Notes: a model not told the origin generated them from the letters alone. A stretch of DNA of 64,000 nucleotides from Trachelipus rathkii (GCA_015478945.1 JABUQX010002324.1:67501-131500), one strand, 5' to 3'. Positions 39,645-53,849 are shown, counted from the first letter of the stretch. Program-made: numbers and translations.

Positions 39645-40920
39645 TAAAAACAATAAGTAATAAATAATAGACTATAATAATATATAATAAATGAAAATAA
39701 TAAATAATAATAATAATAATACTCATTAACAATAATAAGAATAACAAATAATAAAATATAACAATACCTACTCAATCTACTGAACCATACTATAAATATA
39801 ACACAAGAATATAACTCAGGATAATAGTGGTCATACTCTGAAAAAAACGCTGGTATACGCATACACAATTGCAATCTACGGTTACCCAAACCAACCGTCT
39901 TCAAATACACCCTAGCTCGCGCAAATGGAAGCGTACCAAAAGGGAACACGTAACCGCCATTAATAAATTTCACCGTCGCTCATCGCGCGGGGGACCCCAA
40001 AAACCAATATACAAAAACTCTAGGACTTGACAACTCTCATGTGATGAGTAACTAAATACCAAAATCTATGAAAACCGCGCCCAGACTATCTCGCAAAGAC
40101 ATCACCACAAAAAAAGACAATGAATCAACTTCTCAAAACCCCAACATACAGATAAACATAAAAAACGTCTACAGGAAAATAAATACCCCAATTTCCTTCT
40201 AAGAATACAGCAAGCAATTTCATAGCGATGAAACTTAAAAAATAAATATATTTTAAATTCCCTAATTCTAAATTAATAACACCTTTAAATATTAGTATTA
40301 ATCTTAGGGTCTGGCAAGCGATATGCTCTCAAATCAACCCTTGCCATTCCTGCAGTATACGAGAGCAAGAGATTTGCCAAATAGTGTTTTGTTTTATTTG
40401 TTCTGCTTCAGGGAAAATGTTATTTTTTTCTTTTTATTACTTTTTTTAGTGGAGCTCTACGAAGACCGATTACGGAGAGAAGACGAAGCAGGAAGACGAA
40501 AAAGCTCCACCCCCCCGTGACGTCCCCCTGTATAGAGCAGAGAAACTCCCCGACTCTGTACTATCATTTGTTTATTATACCCGTGAAGGAGAGTATAATC
40601 ACTATATAAAGTATTAAAAAAAAGAAAAAAAAAAATTATCAAAATTATGGAGCAACCTTTGCATAGACTACCACGAGGAATTACTTCACGGAAGTCATCC
40701 TTTCGTATATATCAAAAAAAACACAGTTAAAATTTATTTATAACATTATTTTAATAAACATTGTCCAATCAATTCAGTAAAAAATGCAGCTATGTCAACA
40801 ATCAAAAGTCATCAATTTTCATACTTATTACTACTCACATATTAGTATGTCACATAGGGTAAAAATCACATCACCTACCTGCACAATCTAAATAAACATG
40901 CCATGATTATTCTAGTCTAA
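39645..40920. other. AAT-rich patch then unassigned A/C-rich sequence
   Basis: 39645-39760 is a loose (AAT)n tract. The remainder is A/C-skewed with a Lys/Glu-type stretch (40450-40510, GAAGACGAAGCAGG) that has no recognisable domain. Confidence 0.4.
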
Positions 40921-40924
40921 TTAT

Positions 40925-41000
40925 TACGCACAGCTGTTAGAGCATCTGATCTATAAGACATCGTTTTCAGTTACAATCCATGACGATCCTATTCCGGAGA
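40925..41000 (+). other. tRNA-like fragment (possible SINE head)
   Basis: CAGCTGTTAGAGCATCTGAT fits a tRNA D-arm running into an anticodon stem. CTATAAGA could be the anticodon loop, and AGTTACAATCC is a degraded B box (two mismatches to GGTTCGAATCC). The start is lost. It is not a functional tRNA. Confidence 0.35.
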
Positions 41001-41514
41001 GTCGATTCAGTCTGACCCAATAGAACAAGCTATACAAAGTCTATCATTGACCACATTCACATCGACACGCTACACAACAGGACTTTCGCAGACCCACAAT
41101 GCCACTCAGCAATCAGCATCAGCACAAACCAAACACAACAACAACAAACAACCACCGGCCCAAACGGTGGCGGACTCTCCGGATGCTATCGTCCTACTAA
41201 CCTACTATTACTTACCCACATACAAAACATATCATCACAACACGACTCGAGCATCGGGCAAAGAGTAAAAACATGATAGGCCATCACATCTCGAAGAGAA
41301 GATGAAACCCTACATCACTCTATGCTTGGACTCCATTTGTTAACAAACTACAATCTTTCCAAAAGCTTTTCCGCATACTCAAAACGTGGAGACCATCGGC
41401 ACGCAAGTCGTAGAAACAAGCGACGACCTTTATATTGCGCGTCAACGAATAGCTCACTTACACGTACCTCTCAACTGAAGAGCCTCTCCTCCTTGTAGCT
41501 CATCTTTGGTCAAG

Positions 41515-41590
41515 TGGTAAAATACTTGCTATGCTAGCTGGTGAGGCTCGACGATTTCGGCGCTAACCCAGAAAAAGCAGAATAGAAGAT
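41515..41590 (+). other. tRNA-like fragment (possible SINE head)
   Basis: TTTGGTCAAGTGGTAAAATA contains a near-consensus polymerase III A box (TGGTCAAGTGG). GAGGCTCGACGATTTC may be a decayed B box. The flanks are A/C-rich and no tail is seen. Confidence 0.35.
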
Positions 41591-42658
41591 TCCATTATAG
41601 TCCTAAAAACTAGTTGAGTGGTCCACTAACGACACATCCTAAGCACCATCACTAAAACCCCCTACATACCACAGCACCAGACTCACTCACCTATACCTAT
41701 ACTAGTATACAAGCATACCCCCAGATACACCACTTCAATCCACAGTACGCGCCCCACCATTCATATAGCCTACATACACTCTACACCTACTATAATTATA
41801 ACTAATTCACTAACCATAACACGATATACTATTCAACCAGCGTACACTAAATACTAAACCAGACATATTACAACAGAAGGCTCACAACATAGAATACCCT
41901 ATGGCACAACCATTTAACTAACCCTATAAATAACTGCAGTATCGAATTCAAAATCGTCCGCACAATGTCGAGGGAAGACCACGACTATACGCCCTACCAA
42001 AAATATGACACAATATACTCACGAGATACAATTCGAGATCCTTAAACAGTTATATTAAACATCCGTTGATTGCTCACAATTACCATCAATTTCTATTCTT
42101 AATCAAACATTTATCTATATTAGCACTAATGCTAATCACTAATAAAACAACGCTCACCATTGAAAACGATCGCTACTGCCTATCTACCACTAATCACGCT
42201 AGGCCGCTCATGCAGAATCTTCTGCGCAGCAAGAGAGATAAGAGATCGAAGACCGAAGACGGAGCAGCGCAACACAAGACCTGACAACACGCGCATCACC
42301 CACGGCTCAAACAGAAAGACCGTAAAAGAGATAAAAACTCACACGAGATCGAAGGAAGGATTGAGCGTACACCACAGAATAACTGGCGAACACCGAGAGA
42401 GGAAACGACCCACTATCAGACAACCAAACCTACCATGACTGTACGAGAAGGATCAAACCCTGCCACACAGCCGCCCAAATCCGGAACCGCACAACGACTG
42501 ACGAAAAGAGACACGCCAACGTCAGGCACAAAGAGAAACAACAATGTAATTCAGACTAATAATATAATTTAAATAAATAAACAAAATTCTTATAAATGTA
42601 TGATATCCCTTTTTGCACATGATACTCCTTACTTTTTTAACAACCGTATATGAAAACG
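41591..42658. other. unassigned A/C-rich sequence
   Basis: Strong excess of A and C on the plus strand. Short frames (42066-42438) are rich in Arg/Thr/Asn and have no recognisable motif. Confidence 0.4.
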
Positions 42659-42825
42659 TTTTTTTTTTTTTTTATTTATTATTTTTTAGAGTATGTTCAC
42701 ACCTCACGTCAGAGCATAAGCCGACTAATTACAAAGAGCAGGAGGAACTTCTCTAGCGTAATTTACTACCTAGGATTCGAACCCGCGACCTTTGCCATGC
42801 GACTCCGTCGCTCTACCGGTAAACT
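42659..42825 (-). mobile_element. tRNA-derived SINE with A-rich tail, minus strand
   Basis: On the minus strand, CCGGTAGAGC (D-arm, 42810-42819), a GTCGCATGG segment resembling an Ala-type anticodon arm, and a perfect B box GGGTTCGAATCC (42773-42784) are followed by a body containing GCTCTGACGTGAGG. An A-rich tail (AAAAAATAATAAATAAAAAA, 42659-42687) ends the unit. Head, body and tail are in the order expected for a SINE. It shares the GCTCTGACGT module with the element at 54568-54800. Confidence 0.6.
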
Positions 42826-43504
42826 TATCTTTTATGACTTATTATTGCGAGTATTAAAAAAAACAAAAAAACCCTTCTGAAGTGGAAAAAAAAAAGAAAT
42901 CTCGTTAAGAAAGAAAGAATACCTAATAGTTCAGGTGAAAGCATCCTAGACATGATGAATAGCCCAACAATTAAGATATAAATGAACTAGTAAGATAATA
43001 TAATATAATAGATAGACGTGTAAATTATTTTATGAGTTCCTTAGATGTCGGAATTGTAGATAATAAATAAAAGAGAATCATTGAATAATAATAAAAATAA
43101 AATAAAAATATAAGACTTTTTTAAAAGATATATGAATAATGACTATTTTTATAAGAAAGATATATTAAGAAGAAGAAATAAGATCTAAAAAAGCTCACAC
43201 AAACGATAAACGATATATATATATAAATAGAATAACAAAAATAATGATAAGTAGTATATAACATAAAATGGACAAGAATAAAGTAACGCCACACGGGAAC
43301 GGAAGCTCGGAATCAAAAAAATATTTTTTCAACAGAAGTAGGTAGCATCTTTATGATACATAAAAAAGAGAGAAATATCGATTTCGGAAAAGTATTTTTT
43401 ATTTTTTTTTTTTTTTTTTTTTTTATTTTTTACCTAGGTTTTTTAGATCGATAATTAATATTATATATATAATAAAATGCTTTCTAACTATGTGTTTTTA
43501 ACCT
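42826..43504. other. unassigned A-rich sequence with poly-T tract
   Basis: A-rich low-complexity sequence (GAATAATAATAAAAATAAA and similar). A T homopolymer of about 36 nt with two A interruptions lies at 43396-43430. Confidence 0.5.
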
Positions 43505-43790
43505 CGAGAGCAGATGTGCGTCTATCGAGACCCGACGCGCGCGAACAGGCAGGAGAGCGGAGACGCTTTCATACCCGTAGGAGGACAGAGGTGCCGGACG
43601 GTCAGACACGCGGGTACATCCCACAAGCCTAGTCCAGCAAAGTGGCGGGAGGTGGTTCCGCGAGAGGGACCCCCCTCCCCGGAGGGCGTTGAAAAATAGA
43701 TCACTAACACCCGTAGATTACACCCCGTCCCCGGAAGGCGCGAGAGACCCCGGAATCTCCTGCCACTCGGATGCGCGTAATACCCTTATG
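43505..43790. other. GC-rich patch of unknown origin
   Basis: About 290 bp rich in CG (GACCCGACGCGCGCGAACAG, GGACCCCCCTCCCCGGAGGG) with a matching second half (CCGTCCCCGGAAGGCGCGAG at about 43727). The CCCCGGAGGGCG and CCCCGGAAGGCG words, 54 bp apart, suggest a local duplication. TGCGCGTAATACCCTTATGG at its right end vaguely recalls the SINE tail at 4165-4190 read backwards. No gene is recognisable. Confidence 0.4.
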
Positions 43791-46700
43791 GTGCAGGGTA
43801 TCAGACTTAATACCATTTTCAGCGTATAGCTTAATTTTACCAGGATCCAAAAAACCTGATTCGCTTTAATTCGCGATGTGCTCATTAGATAGATTCTTGT
43901 GACGAGATATGAATATGTTCTATTATTCAAATCATCCACACCACTCACCAAACGGTACTAACATTTAGGCTATCAGCTCAGAGTGGTCGACTACCTATAG
44001 GCTCTGAGAAATTTTAATATTTTGATGGCAAGAGCTTCCCGTTCTGTGTGGCGGTTTCATAGTAACATATATAATACATCTCTACCCCAGGGCTGCACGG
44101 GAGAGCAAGAGAGTAGATAAGGAGAGGAGCATAATAATGAATCATGACTAGTAAACTTACGTAGGGGATATTGGGGTAAGTCCACTAATGCAGGGAAGCA
44201 AGTATGTAATCGCTGACTAGGATAAACAATCAGGTAAAAAATAATAAATAAAGTTACGTGTACAGAGTGAAATGCAGGTCAAGACGCAGAGGAGGGGAGT
44301 AAAAAATATATATAGTTATATATGACGAGATATATATGAAATAGTATATATATATATTAAATAGATATATATAAATATAGATAAGATTATATATATACGG
44401 TCTAGATAAATATATATAAGATATATTAGATAATATATATAGATATATATATAGATAAGTATAATAAAGTATATATATAATATATAGAGATAGATAGAGA
44501 AATATATAGGAATATATATAGATAAATAAATATATATATAGAAGCATATAGTATTCAACTAGTGACTGCAGCTACGATGATAGATAGGTAGATATACCCG
44601 CCCGAGCCCTACTCATGAATACCGATGACGCCATTATCAGTACCAGCTCCACTAGATTAGGTATATAACATGTACTCACATAGGCCTCACGTATAGTACG
44701 CCGGCGCCGATGGCACCTGGCCGAGAGTATGCACCTGCCATATATATAGGTGTTCATAGAAATGAAGTCAAATAGTAAACGGAGCTCACTTAGATAATAT
44801 GAAAAGCTATAGTCATGTAAGAAAAGAAAAACAAAGATGTAAAGTAAGTAATAATATACTACCGAAAACTACAGCACACTGCTGTTTACACTCGTATTCC
44901 TCGACTTCCCACCAGTGTTCCTGTAGAGAGCCTCAGTGCCCCCAGAATAGCACACTCTCTCACCGACCGATATAATTAAAGAATAGGAGATAATGAGCAA
45001 GATCTAAGAATCAGCACGAATATTATAGTCGGAGAGTTTCTAAACCTTAACTTAATGTGGGTAAGAAAACATCGTGGATATGAGATAAGTAAGATATATT
45101 AAAGTGGACGTCAGTTAAAAAAATGAAGCAAATCAGTAATGAAGAAAATCGCTACTTACATACAATTATTCCAACGACTCTATATTTCGCAATGACCGTA
45201 GACTACTATATGTGAAAAAGTTGTAATAATGTGAGAATGAACAATAACTCCAAATAATATAGAAAGAGCAAAGCATGCAAGTTCTTTGAATTTTGGAGGA
45301 AGATAACTTTCGAATGTCTAATGCAAAAAAAATAGATTAAAGAATAGAAATTCAATTTGCATGTATTAAATAATTCCATATGTCCTATGTTTATGTATAT
45401 TATTTCCCATAATGTTTTATGGATAACACTGAAAAAAATATGATATGATAAGTAATTATGTATTTATGGTACAGTAATAACTGAGTGAAATATGTTGTGA
45501 GAAACTTATATTTTATGGGAACTTTATTTATATTTTATAATAAGATATTAAAAAAAAAATTTTCTCTCTTTAAAAAAAATTCATGATTATTTTGGAAATT
45601 CTTGTGAATCAGACTGACCCAACACAATTAATTTAGATATGTTACAGATTTAGCACGAGAGTGTTACGAAATCAAGGATTTATCTACAGAAAAAGGAGGT
45701 AAAACAACGTTATGCAAATCATGTAAATTTAACTGGAAATTATATAATATATAGTATTATAGATAATATAAGAATAATAAGTACGGCGGTGGGTGATGAA
45801 ATAATGAGTTACAAAGGGTGGCTCACGGACTGCTAGAATAAGGCATATATATCGATTAGTATATAGTAGTAAATACTAATAAGTGTGAGCCTAGTGTATG
45901 CAGATGGCACTCACTACGATGGAGGCCTTAGTAATAATACTCTCAGCTACTAGACCCAGTAAAAAAGTACTGCGTACCTAATCACTCGGCCAAAATAATA
46001 GTATAGATAAGTAGGCTCACAACTACCAATACTCCCTATGGCACTATGAGTCAGAGCTATAGATTGTCCTGTCATAGTGTATAACTTAAAAACATATTAA
46101 TGCTACAGATAAAAAAAACGAATACATAAATTTTGAGATATAACAGCGAGTTAAAAGGGTCTTAGTGTGCCGGTAAAAAGAAAACCTATAAAAACATAAC
46201 AAAAATGGTCAGCTATTTTAAAATAGCCAACAAATAATGCATAAGAAAATCGTTTTCGTATTTCCACAAATAATCTCTAAATGTGAATTAATAATGGGTG
46301 GTAGTGAGTTATAAGAACTAAAGAATACCAAGGATATATACCACCCGATGGCAATAGGGGAAGGTCGGGTCTCTCGGCCGTTCCGGAGGGAAAACTATAC
46401 GGGAAGATGTAAGGTAGGATTATTTCCGACCCCCTAATGTTCCCCAGTGACACGCTCGAAGCCGCACATTAGGTGTGCAAAAGGATAATTAAATTTAAAT
46501 AGATAAGTAATATAATATTAATTAGTAATAATAAATTAAAATAAATATATAAGATATATAGTAAGTAATAATGAGAAAGATATATAAAATAGAGTATATA
46601 ATAGAGAGAGAATGAGTAGATGATGTGATAGGTATATAAGAGGTGAGAATGAGTAGGGTATAACCAAAGGCGTTTGATATAGGTAAATATAGATGAAGTG

Positions 46701-49700
46701 CTCACTAATAAGATGTGAGATGACTCAAGAGTTATAAATCACCGTTGATAATATAGGATAATAAATAATAATATTGTGCTGACGAAGACGAAGAGATGTA
46801 GTTTGCTATATCTGAGGAGACCACACCCACCTTGTACTAGGAGCGCCACGTTAGACAGAATGTTATACACACCAGCGTCTAGTAATGAACTGTTTATGAG
46901 ATGGTGCGAGATTTCCTCAGATAATAAATTAGTCCGATGTTCCTATAAGCACTGAAGACAAGCTGTGAATCAGTTATGTAGTTGGTTATTTATTAAAGGA
47001 ACAAGGCTGTCCAGTGTTATAATACATTAAATGTATAGATGTGACATTCCAGTGTCTAAGTATTATAACGGTCTACAATTCTAAAACTCTAATATTCCAT
47101 TTATGTATGACACTTAAGGAGATGTGGATTAATTAAGTCTCTATATAAAAATAAAACAGTGGTTATATGGAACTATCAAATATCTAGAAGATAGCCACAT
47201 AGGATACTAAGAAAGAGGATGAAGTAAGGTCACTCGTGACAAAATGGTAAGTAATAGATTAGATAGGTGAGCCTGAATGAACAAAAGGAGTATAGATATA
47301 AGACAATAGGAACTGAGGTATGAGTTAAGTAAATGATAATAAATATAGACGATATATATATATATATAAGTAGAGGTTTGATAAATTAAAATGAATCGAG
47401 TGAGACAGGGAGCAGTCCCGGCGAGCCAATGTAGATGGATAGGGAGTATTAAAGAATGAGAGTGGAGAGTAGTATATATAAGTTGAACAAATAGTATAAT
47501 TAGATGAGCGTATGAAGAGAAGAATTGGAAATAGATAGAGTGGAAGCTACCTATCACTCATAAACCTTATAGCATACCTATACTAATACCTCCACTCAAT
47601 ACCGAAAAGTAGAGTAAGGAGTTTGGAGGTCGAAAGCGGAAGAGAAGTAGGAGGATGAAACGAATAAAGATAAGTAGGATATAATATATATTATATATAA
47701 GTAGTTACGAAGTTAACCTAATAGAAGGCGTTCACGTCAGAATGTACTGAAGAAGGAGGTAAAGGAGTAAGGTAGTAAGCTGAGGAGGACCGGACGGGAA
47801 TTATAAATAAAGTAATGAGGGTATACATATGTAGGTAGACGGGTGCTCTCGAAGTGAAATAATGAGGAGTAAGTTGAAGGAAGATACAAAGAAATCGCAT
47901 TTGGAAGGTGACAACAGTGAAATAAAAGGTAAAGGCATAAAAAGCTCGAGTGAATGAAAGCTAAGGGATGAAGAGGACGAAGCTAGGTAGACTATCGTAT
48001 AGTGGCGACAGGTAAATGGATATGATGGAGTATAAAACCTCCGGTAGATATGTAACATTAGTAGTCACACTACGAAAAGTGAAAGTGGAATGCCTCTAGA
48101 CGGGCTCCTATACTGACCAAAGCCGGCCAATAATGAGCTCAATATATATCGACACTCAGTATAATAATTATATATATATATATATATATATATAATTATA
48201 GTTATATATAAATATATATATATATGATTAAATAAAATTGACTATATGACTATAGTATGAGCAACCAAGGTACGCCAAGGCAGTATGATCATATATAATC
48301 TGTCCTTTGATGTCAGCCATTTAAGGCTAATAGGAAAGCTCACAGAAAAGATTTGAAAAAACTAAGAAACGAAACGATATAAGATATAAGAAAGAATTGA
48401 TATTATGGCTTGTGTTGTGTATATATAAGCTAAGAACTTTCGCTCTCTTATTACAATACATTTAATAATTTGCAGTATGTATAAGCCGTGGTGGATCACT
48501 CCGTTAAGTAACTTTTAGTTCCAACGCCACCTATCACGATATGAAGGGTAGCAAGAAAGAAACAGCTTATATAGTAGTATATATAATCATAATAAATAAT
48601 AGAAATAATAAAATTAAGAAAGGAAACATATTACAGAATATATAATAGGATATAATAATATATATATAAAAATAACGCACGGGACACAAATATAAGTGCT
48701 CGAAAATACAGGTAGGAGAGGAAGTAAAGGTAGGCGTAGCGGCAAATCTAAGTTACGAATAGGTGTTGGAGGTACGAGACTAGTTCGAGCTCTCGGCAAA
48801 CGTAGGGAACAGCGGCTACGGTACGGTCAATGATGAATAAGCATATATAATTAGTAAGTACATCAGTTATACCAGTGACCAAATGCCCAGCAGCACGGAA
48901 TGGTCTCCTATGAATGCAACTCACTGCAATGAGTTATCCAGCGATATATTCTAAACCACTTATTGCAAGTTTCAATCAGGCGACCCCACATACGAACACT
49001 TGCGAAAAAGGAATAGTAATTTTAATGAAACTTAAATGACACGAATACGATAGCCAAATATCCACTTATTGCATAGAACACTAACAGCCAATTTTTAGTA
49101 AAAACATGCAAAAATCAGTAAGATAAACATTAAATTATAATAAATAAAGGAGAACATGCCTGCCAGATACTAAAAATAGCACACATCAGAACCTTCCAAC
49201 ACCCAAATACATCATTCCACACTTTAAAAATTGAATTACAATGCAATAAACGAGGAATGCTAGACATGGCTCCCTGGCGGAGTCGCAAGACTACAAGTAC
49301 GCGAGGAAGCGTCTTTGACTTCACAGCAAGTACGATATCTCTCTCAGTACAATGTGAGAGAGATGAGGCCGTATCATGATATATTAAATAAATTCATTAA
49401 TGAAATATTAAATAACCCCGAGTCGGTATAAGAGGGTACGAGAAGTATAGAAGATATAACGACAAAGTCAAAAAAGCATCATAATATGATATAAATATAC
49501 TCAAGTCACTCACAAGTTCTCATGTATAAAATATAAGAATAAAGTAGTGAAATATATGTTCATACTTGCTAATGCACAATATATGTAACTACCACTCCAC
49601 ATCTTTAGAAGATAAAGAAACAAGTATGGAGCCTGCTCAACTGAGAAGATCGATTCACAAGGCAAACGAACTCCACCGAAAGGTTACACCTCTAAAGCTA

Positions 49701-50323
49701 TAAGAAGAAATTGGAGAGCATTTCTTTGTGTTTGAAAAATTCAGAAGAGCATGTAAATTGTAATATCAATTGCATGAAATCACTTAAACATATTATTAAA
49801 AGAAGGAATCGAAATTTCGAAGATGAATTATTGGTTGACGATGATGTAGAAGTAAAGAAGAAGGGCGATGGAAGACTCATTATACCCACCTGTATAGTAT
49901 ATGCCTCACAGTAATAGTCAATATATATAGTATTAAACATATAGTAGCAAGTCAATAATAAAATAACGTAAAAACGGTGGAATATAGAAACTTAGTATTG
50001 TATATATAATATAGTAGGAAGAATGAACATCAGCAGGTATGACAATCACATAATCGGAGGTCATATAACATGAGTAGGCTATAATATATAGAGTAATATG
50101 ACCAATAATATAAGGGGCAACAAGCAATGCTCCTAAGCGGAAAATATATATTAAATAAGATATGATAATTATATATATATATAGATAATAAATGTACTGT
50201 AACTTTATAATTATATGTATATTTTTGGCTCACTAAAGCAATTGTAGGCGTTCGCCTACTCTATGTACATGTATCCTTTAACTCCCAAATAAGCCGCCAC
50301 TGAAGTATAATAAATATATGATT
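43791..50323. other. long unassigned A/G-skewed region
   Basis: No exon, RNA gene or transposon core could be recognised in this 6.5 kb. It holds a TATATAGATA-type low-complexity patch (44300-44545), a small TA tract (48174-48226), and a 44890-44985 fragment whose CACTCTCTCACCGACCGATA resembles the SINE body at 54710-54730. The open frames of 60-140 codons are dominated by Tyr/Leu/Ile or Ser and follow the composition. A frame at 49711-49914 (plus, Lys/Asp/Glu-rich, with ELLVDDDVEVKKKGDG) is the least composition-driven but unidentified. Confidence 0.4.
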
Positions 50324-50543
50324 AATATATATATATATATATATATTAAATATATATATAAATATAATATTATATATATATATATATAAATAATATATTA
50401 TAATATATATAATAATAATAATAAAATAATTAGTGAAATAAGAAATGAACAATATAATAATAATATATAAAAAAGATATATAATATATAAATATAATACA
50501 AAAAAAGTAGAATAATAATATATAATATATATATATATATATT
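50324..50543. repeat. (TA)n/(TAA)n low-complexity tract
   Basis: TA and TAA steps with A-rich interruptions. It ends exactly where the DNA transposon begins. Confidence 0.85.
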
Positions 50544-50915
50544 AGGGTGGTCGCAAAATATACGGTGAAGATTTTTTCCTGGTATCTTCGAGTGAAATCC
50601 ATAAAAAGTTGCCTATTGGTGTAAAATGAGGTTGGAAAAGTTTTAGCTCGATCTGATAATGTTAAGCTCTGCTTCAACAGCCCTGAATTATTAAAAAGAA
50701 GCTATTTTTCTAAAATAAATGGGAAGTTTTCCACTATAAAGTTAGAGCAGTTTATCCTAGGAACGTGTTCTTTTTTTTAAAGTTTTGTAGAGAATGTTTT
50801 CAGTCCCACAACCTGTTTGACAAGCATACAGATCTAAAGATATTTGTTTTTTTTCGAGGATCGGTGCTGTTTCTTACCTGGAAAATCGACTTAAAAAAAG
50901 GTGAAAATTCGCTTA
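50544..50915 (+). repeat. left terminal inverted repeat of the DNA transposon
   Basis: About 370 bp, imperfectly complementary to 53850-54224. Best conserved around 50735-50860. It has several T homopolymers of differing length relative to its partner. Confidence 0.75.
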
Positions 50916-51312
50916 AGTAGATAATTTGCTTTTATTTTTATTTTTTTTGTATGTTTTATGTGTGTGTTTTTTAATGTTTCTACTATTTTGGAGTTATTTA
51001 TTATCAGAGCTCAAGTAAGATACGTTTTTTTTTTTTAAAATAAGATTGATTTTAAACCAGGGGGAGGGGAAAAGAAAGAAAACATTCACATACGAACCAT
51101 TTATTTATTATAAGCAAACCATTTTGAATTTAAAATAGTGATCTTAATTTTTACCAAAACAGTCTTCAGAAATAGCAAATGTTAACATCAGTATAGGCTT
51201 TATATCTAAATTAAATTTTATTTATAAATTAATAATAATAAATAAATTAATAATAATTAATAGGTATTTAGGTCGAATTCCTAGGTAGATTTGTCAGATT
51301 GAGTCATTAGAA

Positions 51313-53820
51313 TCAAGTAGGTGGTAGAGGTTTTGAGAGGGTAGATTTCAATGGGAATGGGAATAATTTTCGAAATTCATCAACTACTTGCAAAACATAC
51401 TGCTTCTGCTCTTCATCTTTTGTTACTTTCGCATTGTAGTCTTGCAATAATTTGACACCCCTTTCGACTGCGCCGTTTACAACCCTAAAACGCTTGACAA
51501 TTCCCTGTTCATTCCAAAAATCCAGGTCTTCATTCCAAATATCCGAAACGGAATGTAAGAAATGAGTTGAAATGTTAAACCTTTTGAAGAAATTGAATGT
51601 TAATAGCGTAATAAAGTAGTCGACTTATCTGTCAAAAAAGATATGAGTTTCTCTGAAAGCGATTTTGGTTTTAAATACCCTATCGTCTTGTATATTTTTT
51701 TCCTTAAGCTCAATAAGTTTGCTTAGCTCATGATCATGATCATCATCATTGTTTTGCACAAAAGACAATAGTTTTACAGCCATGTTTACTTTGATTTGTT
51801 TGTCTAACGTTTTGATAAAAAAAAAGCAAGAGCAACTTGCTCTGGGTTCAAATACTCCAAATGAGTTATAAGTTTGGACAATGTCACCTTTGAGACTTAA
51901 CCATCAATTTTTGCATAATTAATTTGAGGTTATAAACAACTGCAAATCTTCTTTGGGGGCCAATGTAGCTTTATGAGCATTAAACCAAACTTTGACATAA
52001 ACATTAATTATTATAAATAAACAAATACTTCTGACGACATCTATCTCGGAGTCACTTAAAGAAAATTGATCCCTGAAAAGTTGAAAAGTAAAATTTTTAA
52101 GGAGTAAATTGATTTTGATATCTAACTAGCGTGATGCATGGTACCTGACGCTCTGAATGAAATGTTTTCCCGAGCAAACTAACAAACACATCTGTAAAAT
52201 TTCTTTATAATCTTCTCTGGACAGATGCCGTGGATTTTTTAATTGCGCGTAGAGAATACTATAAATCTATTCGATATCATTTACATTTATTTTAAATTTG
52301 ACCTGTTCATCATCAAATCCAATGTAATATTTTTTTATGTCAATTTTGGACCACCATGTTAGAAATATTTTAAAAATATCAGACTGTGGACCAGTAGTTG
52401 AACCCATTTTACAATCAAAAACTGCCTTTAATATTACTTTAGAAAAGTGGTGGCGACATGCCAAGTGTAAAAGATCTTTTTCAAATAATTGTTTTAATAA
52501 AACACAGGTTCCTCTCAAACGAATAGTATTGACAGCAGTAGTGTCAAAATACATTGCTTCTATTTTTTCTACTGCGCCCCATTTTTCCACTCAGAAAAAG
52601 CCTTTGCCTGAGTACATCAGGTATTATTTTTTGATACGAGGAACTTTTATCACCACAACTTATCAAAACTGCCAACCTCTACATTTTCCTTATTCAATAT
52701 ATCTGGGATCAGTTTCCCACCTAATTTAGGACAGCACCTTGTAAATCTGAATTTTCAAACCTATTTTTAGTAATCTGCACTCTTTCCTCTTGAATTTTTG
52801 TCTGCGGACTCACAAGGTAGACACACTAATTGTTAATTTCTGTAAATCTTGCCCTAATGCTTCGGCAATAGACGAAACAATTCTAACCGTGTATCTATCC
52901 GATTTATTGCATCTATCTAACATTACTGACAACTTCTAGGTGATAATGCCTTTACTTCCTCTGCAGTACTTTTTTTTCTTCGGTTATGATATGTCGATTC
53001 CTGTATCCTGAAAATCCTCTTGCTCCTTCTCTTCTATGTCCTGATTTCTATGTGATTCCTCTTCTTCTGAAGCACTGATTGTGCTTAAAAATTCCATTTC
53101 TACATCTTCCTTATCTAGAAAACGACGGAAAAAAACGATTAAAAACACAAGAGAAAAACAGTAACTTGAGAACAACAAATATATTTATCTAAGTACAAAG
53201 GTACCAAGGTGCTAGATAGGTACAAAAAAATAGATCCAGATAGGTATTAACTACTATATTTAAACTACAATCTCGGCTTTCCTTCAGGTTTCAGTTTGGA
53301 TTTTTCCAGTCTGACCGTGTAAGCTGCTTTTCTCATTGATCTTCGCTCTTCTCCCATGCAACCAGTACTTCCCTTATGTCTCTAATGGAGCAAAAACTGC
53401 CCGTCTTCTTCATTTGTGTTCTTCAGTGAGGATCTTCGTGTGCAATATCAAACAGATCACCAAGGCTTGACTTAAAAGATTTCACTTTCTTACTCTGAGT
53501 TTCCCTTACACTTCTGGTTGCATTTTTTTTATAGTTTTTTTTAGTTTTTCAAACTTTACAATACGATCTTTCAAGTGTTTGGTACGAATGTTAGATTTCT
53601 CCCAAAAAAGTACGGCTTTCTTGATTGTGAGCCTTGCAGCATCTCTGTTTTCTAGTTTAACTTGACGTTTATGGTAAAACAAACAGCGTAAAACTTGACC
53701 ATTGGATGGCAACTTACTGCCAGTAATTTGATAGGACATATATCCAATCAGAAAAATCTTGCCAACATTTGTAATCTGTATTTGCTGGAATGGAAAGTAT
53801 TTAACGAACAACAAAAGCAT
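51313..53820 (-). pseudogene. transposase-like gene of the TIR element, frameshifted
   Basis: Minus-strand pieces in order. The N-terminal region (53506-53820) has KLPSNGQVLRCLFYHKRQV and AVLFWEKSNIRTKHLKDR. At 53260-53480, LGDLFDIAHED and a Gln/Arg/Gly-type block follow, then an acidic linker at 52984-53178 (SEEEESHRNQDIEEKEQED). The central domain (52267-52590) carries YFDTTAVNT and LLHLACRHHFSKVI, i.e. a D followed by a C-x-x-H motif as in many RNase H-fold transposases. The C-terminal part (51313-51640) has LSEKLISFLTDK, WNEDLDFWNEQGIVKRF and NGAVERGVKLLQDYNAK, then KQYVLQVVDEFRKLFP and a TGA at 51313. The order and the span (about 835 codons) match a family I recall as widespread but unnamed in arthropod genomes. 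Catalysis would be cut-and-paste transposition in the nucleus. Frameshifts between pieces make this copy dead. ATG at 53820 is only the first Met of the readable part. A TTTCCATTCCAGCAAATACAG acceptor-like stretch shortly after suggests the true start may be elsewhere. Confidence 0.72.
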
Positions 53821-53849
53821 GGTTAAAAAGTAATTTTATCACGTTTATA

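Noticed and set aside
42773..42819. Functional tRNA-Ala on the minus strand
   Set aside because: The B box is perfect but the anticodon stem does not pair well and the acceptor stem is absent. Body and A-tail show it is a SINE.
48486..48512. GGTGGATCACTC, the start of arthropod 5.8S rRNA
   Set aside because: Only 12 bases match and the following sequence does not continue as 5.8S rRNA. No 18S or ITS context.
52337..52729. 130-codon plus-strand frame
   Set aside because: Antisense shadow of the transposase-like frame on the minus strand, which carries the recognisable motifs.
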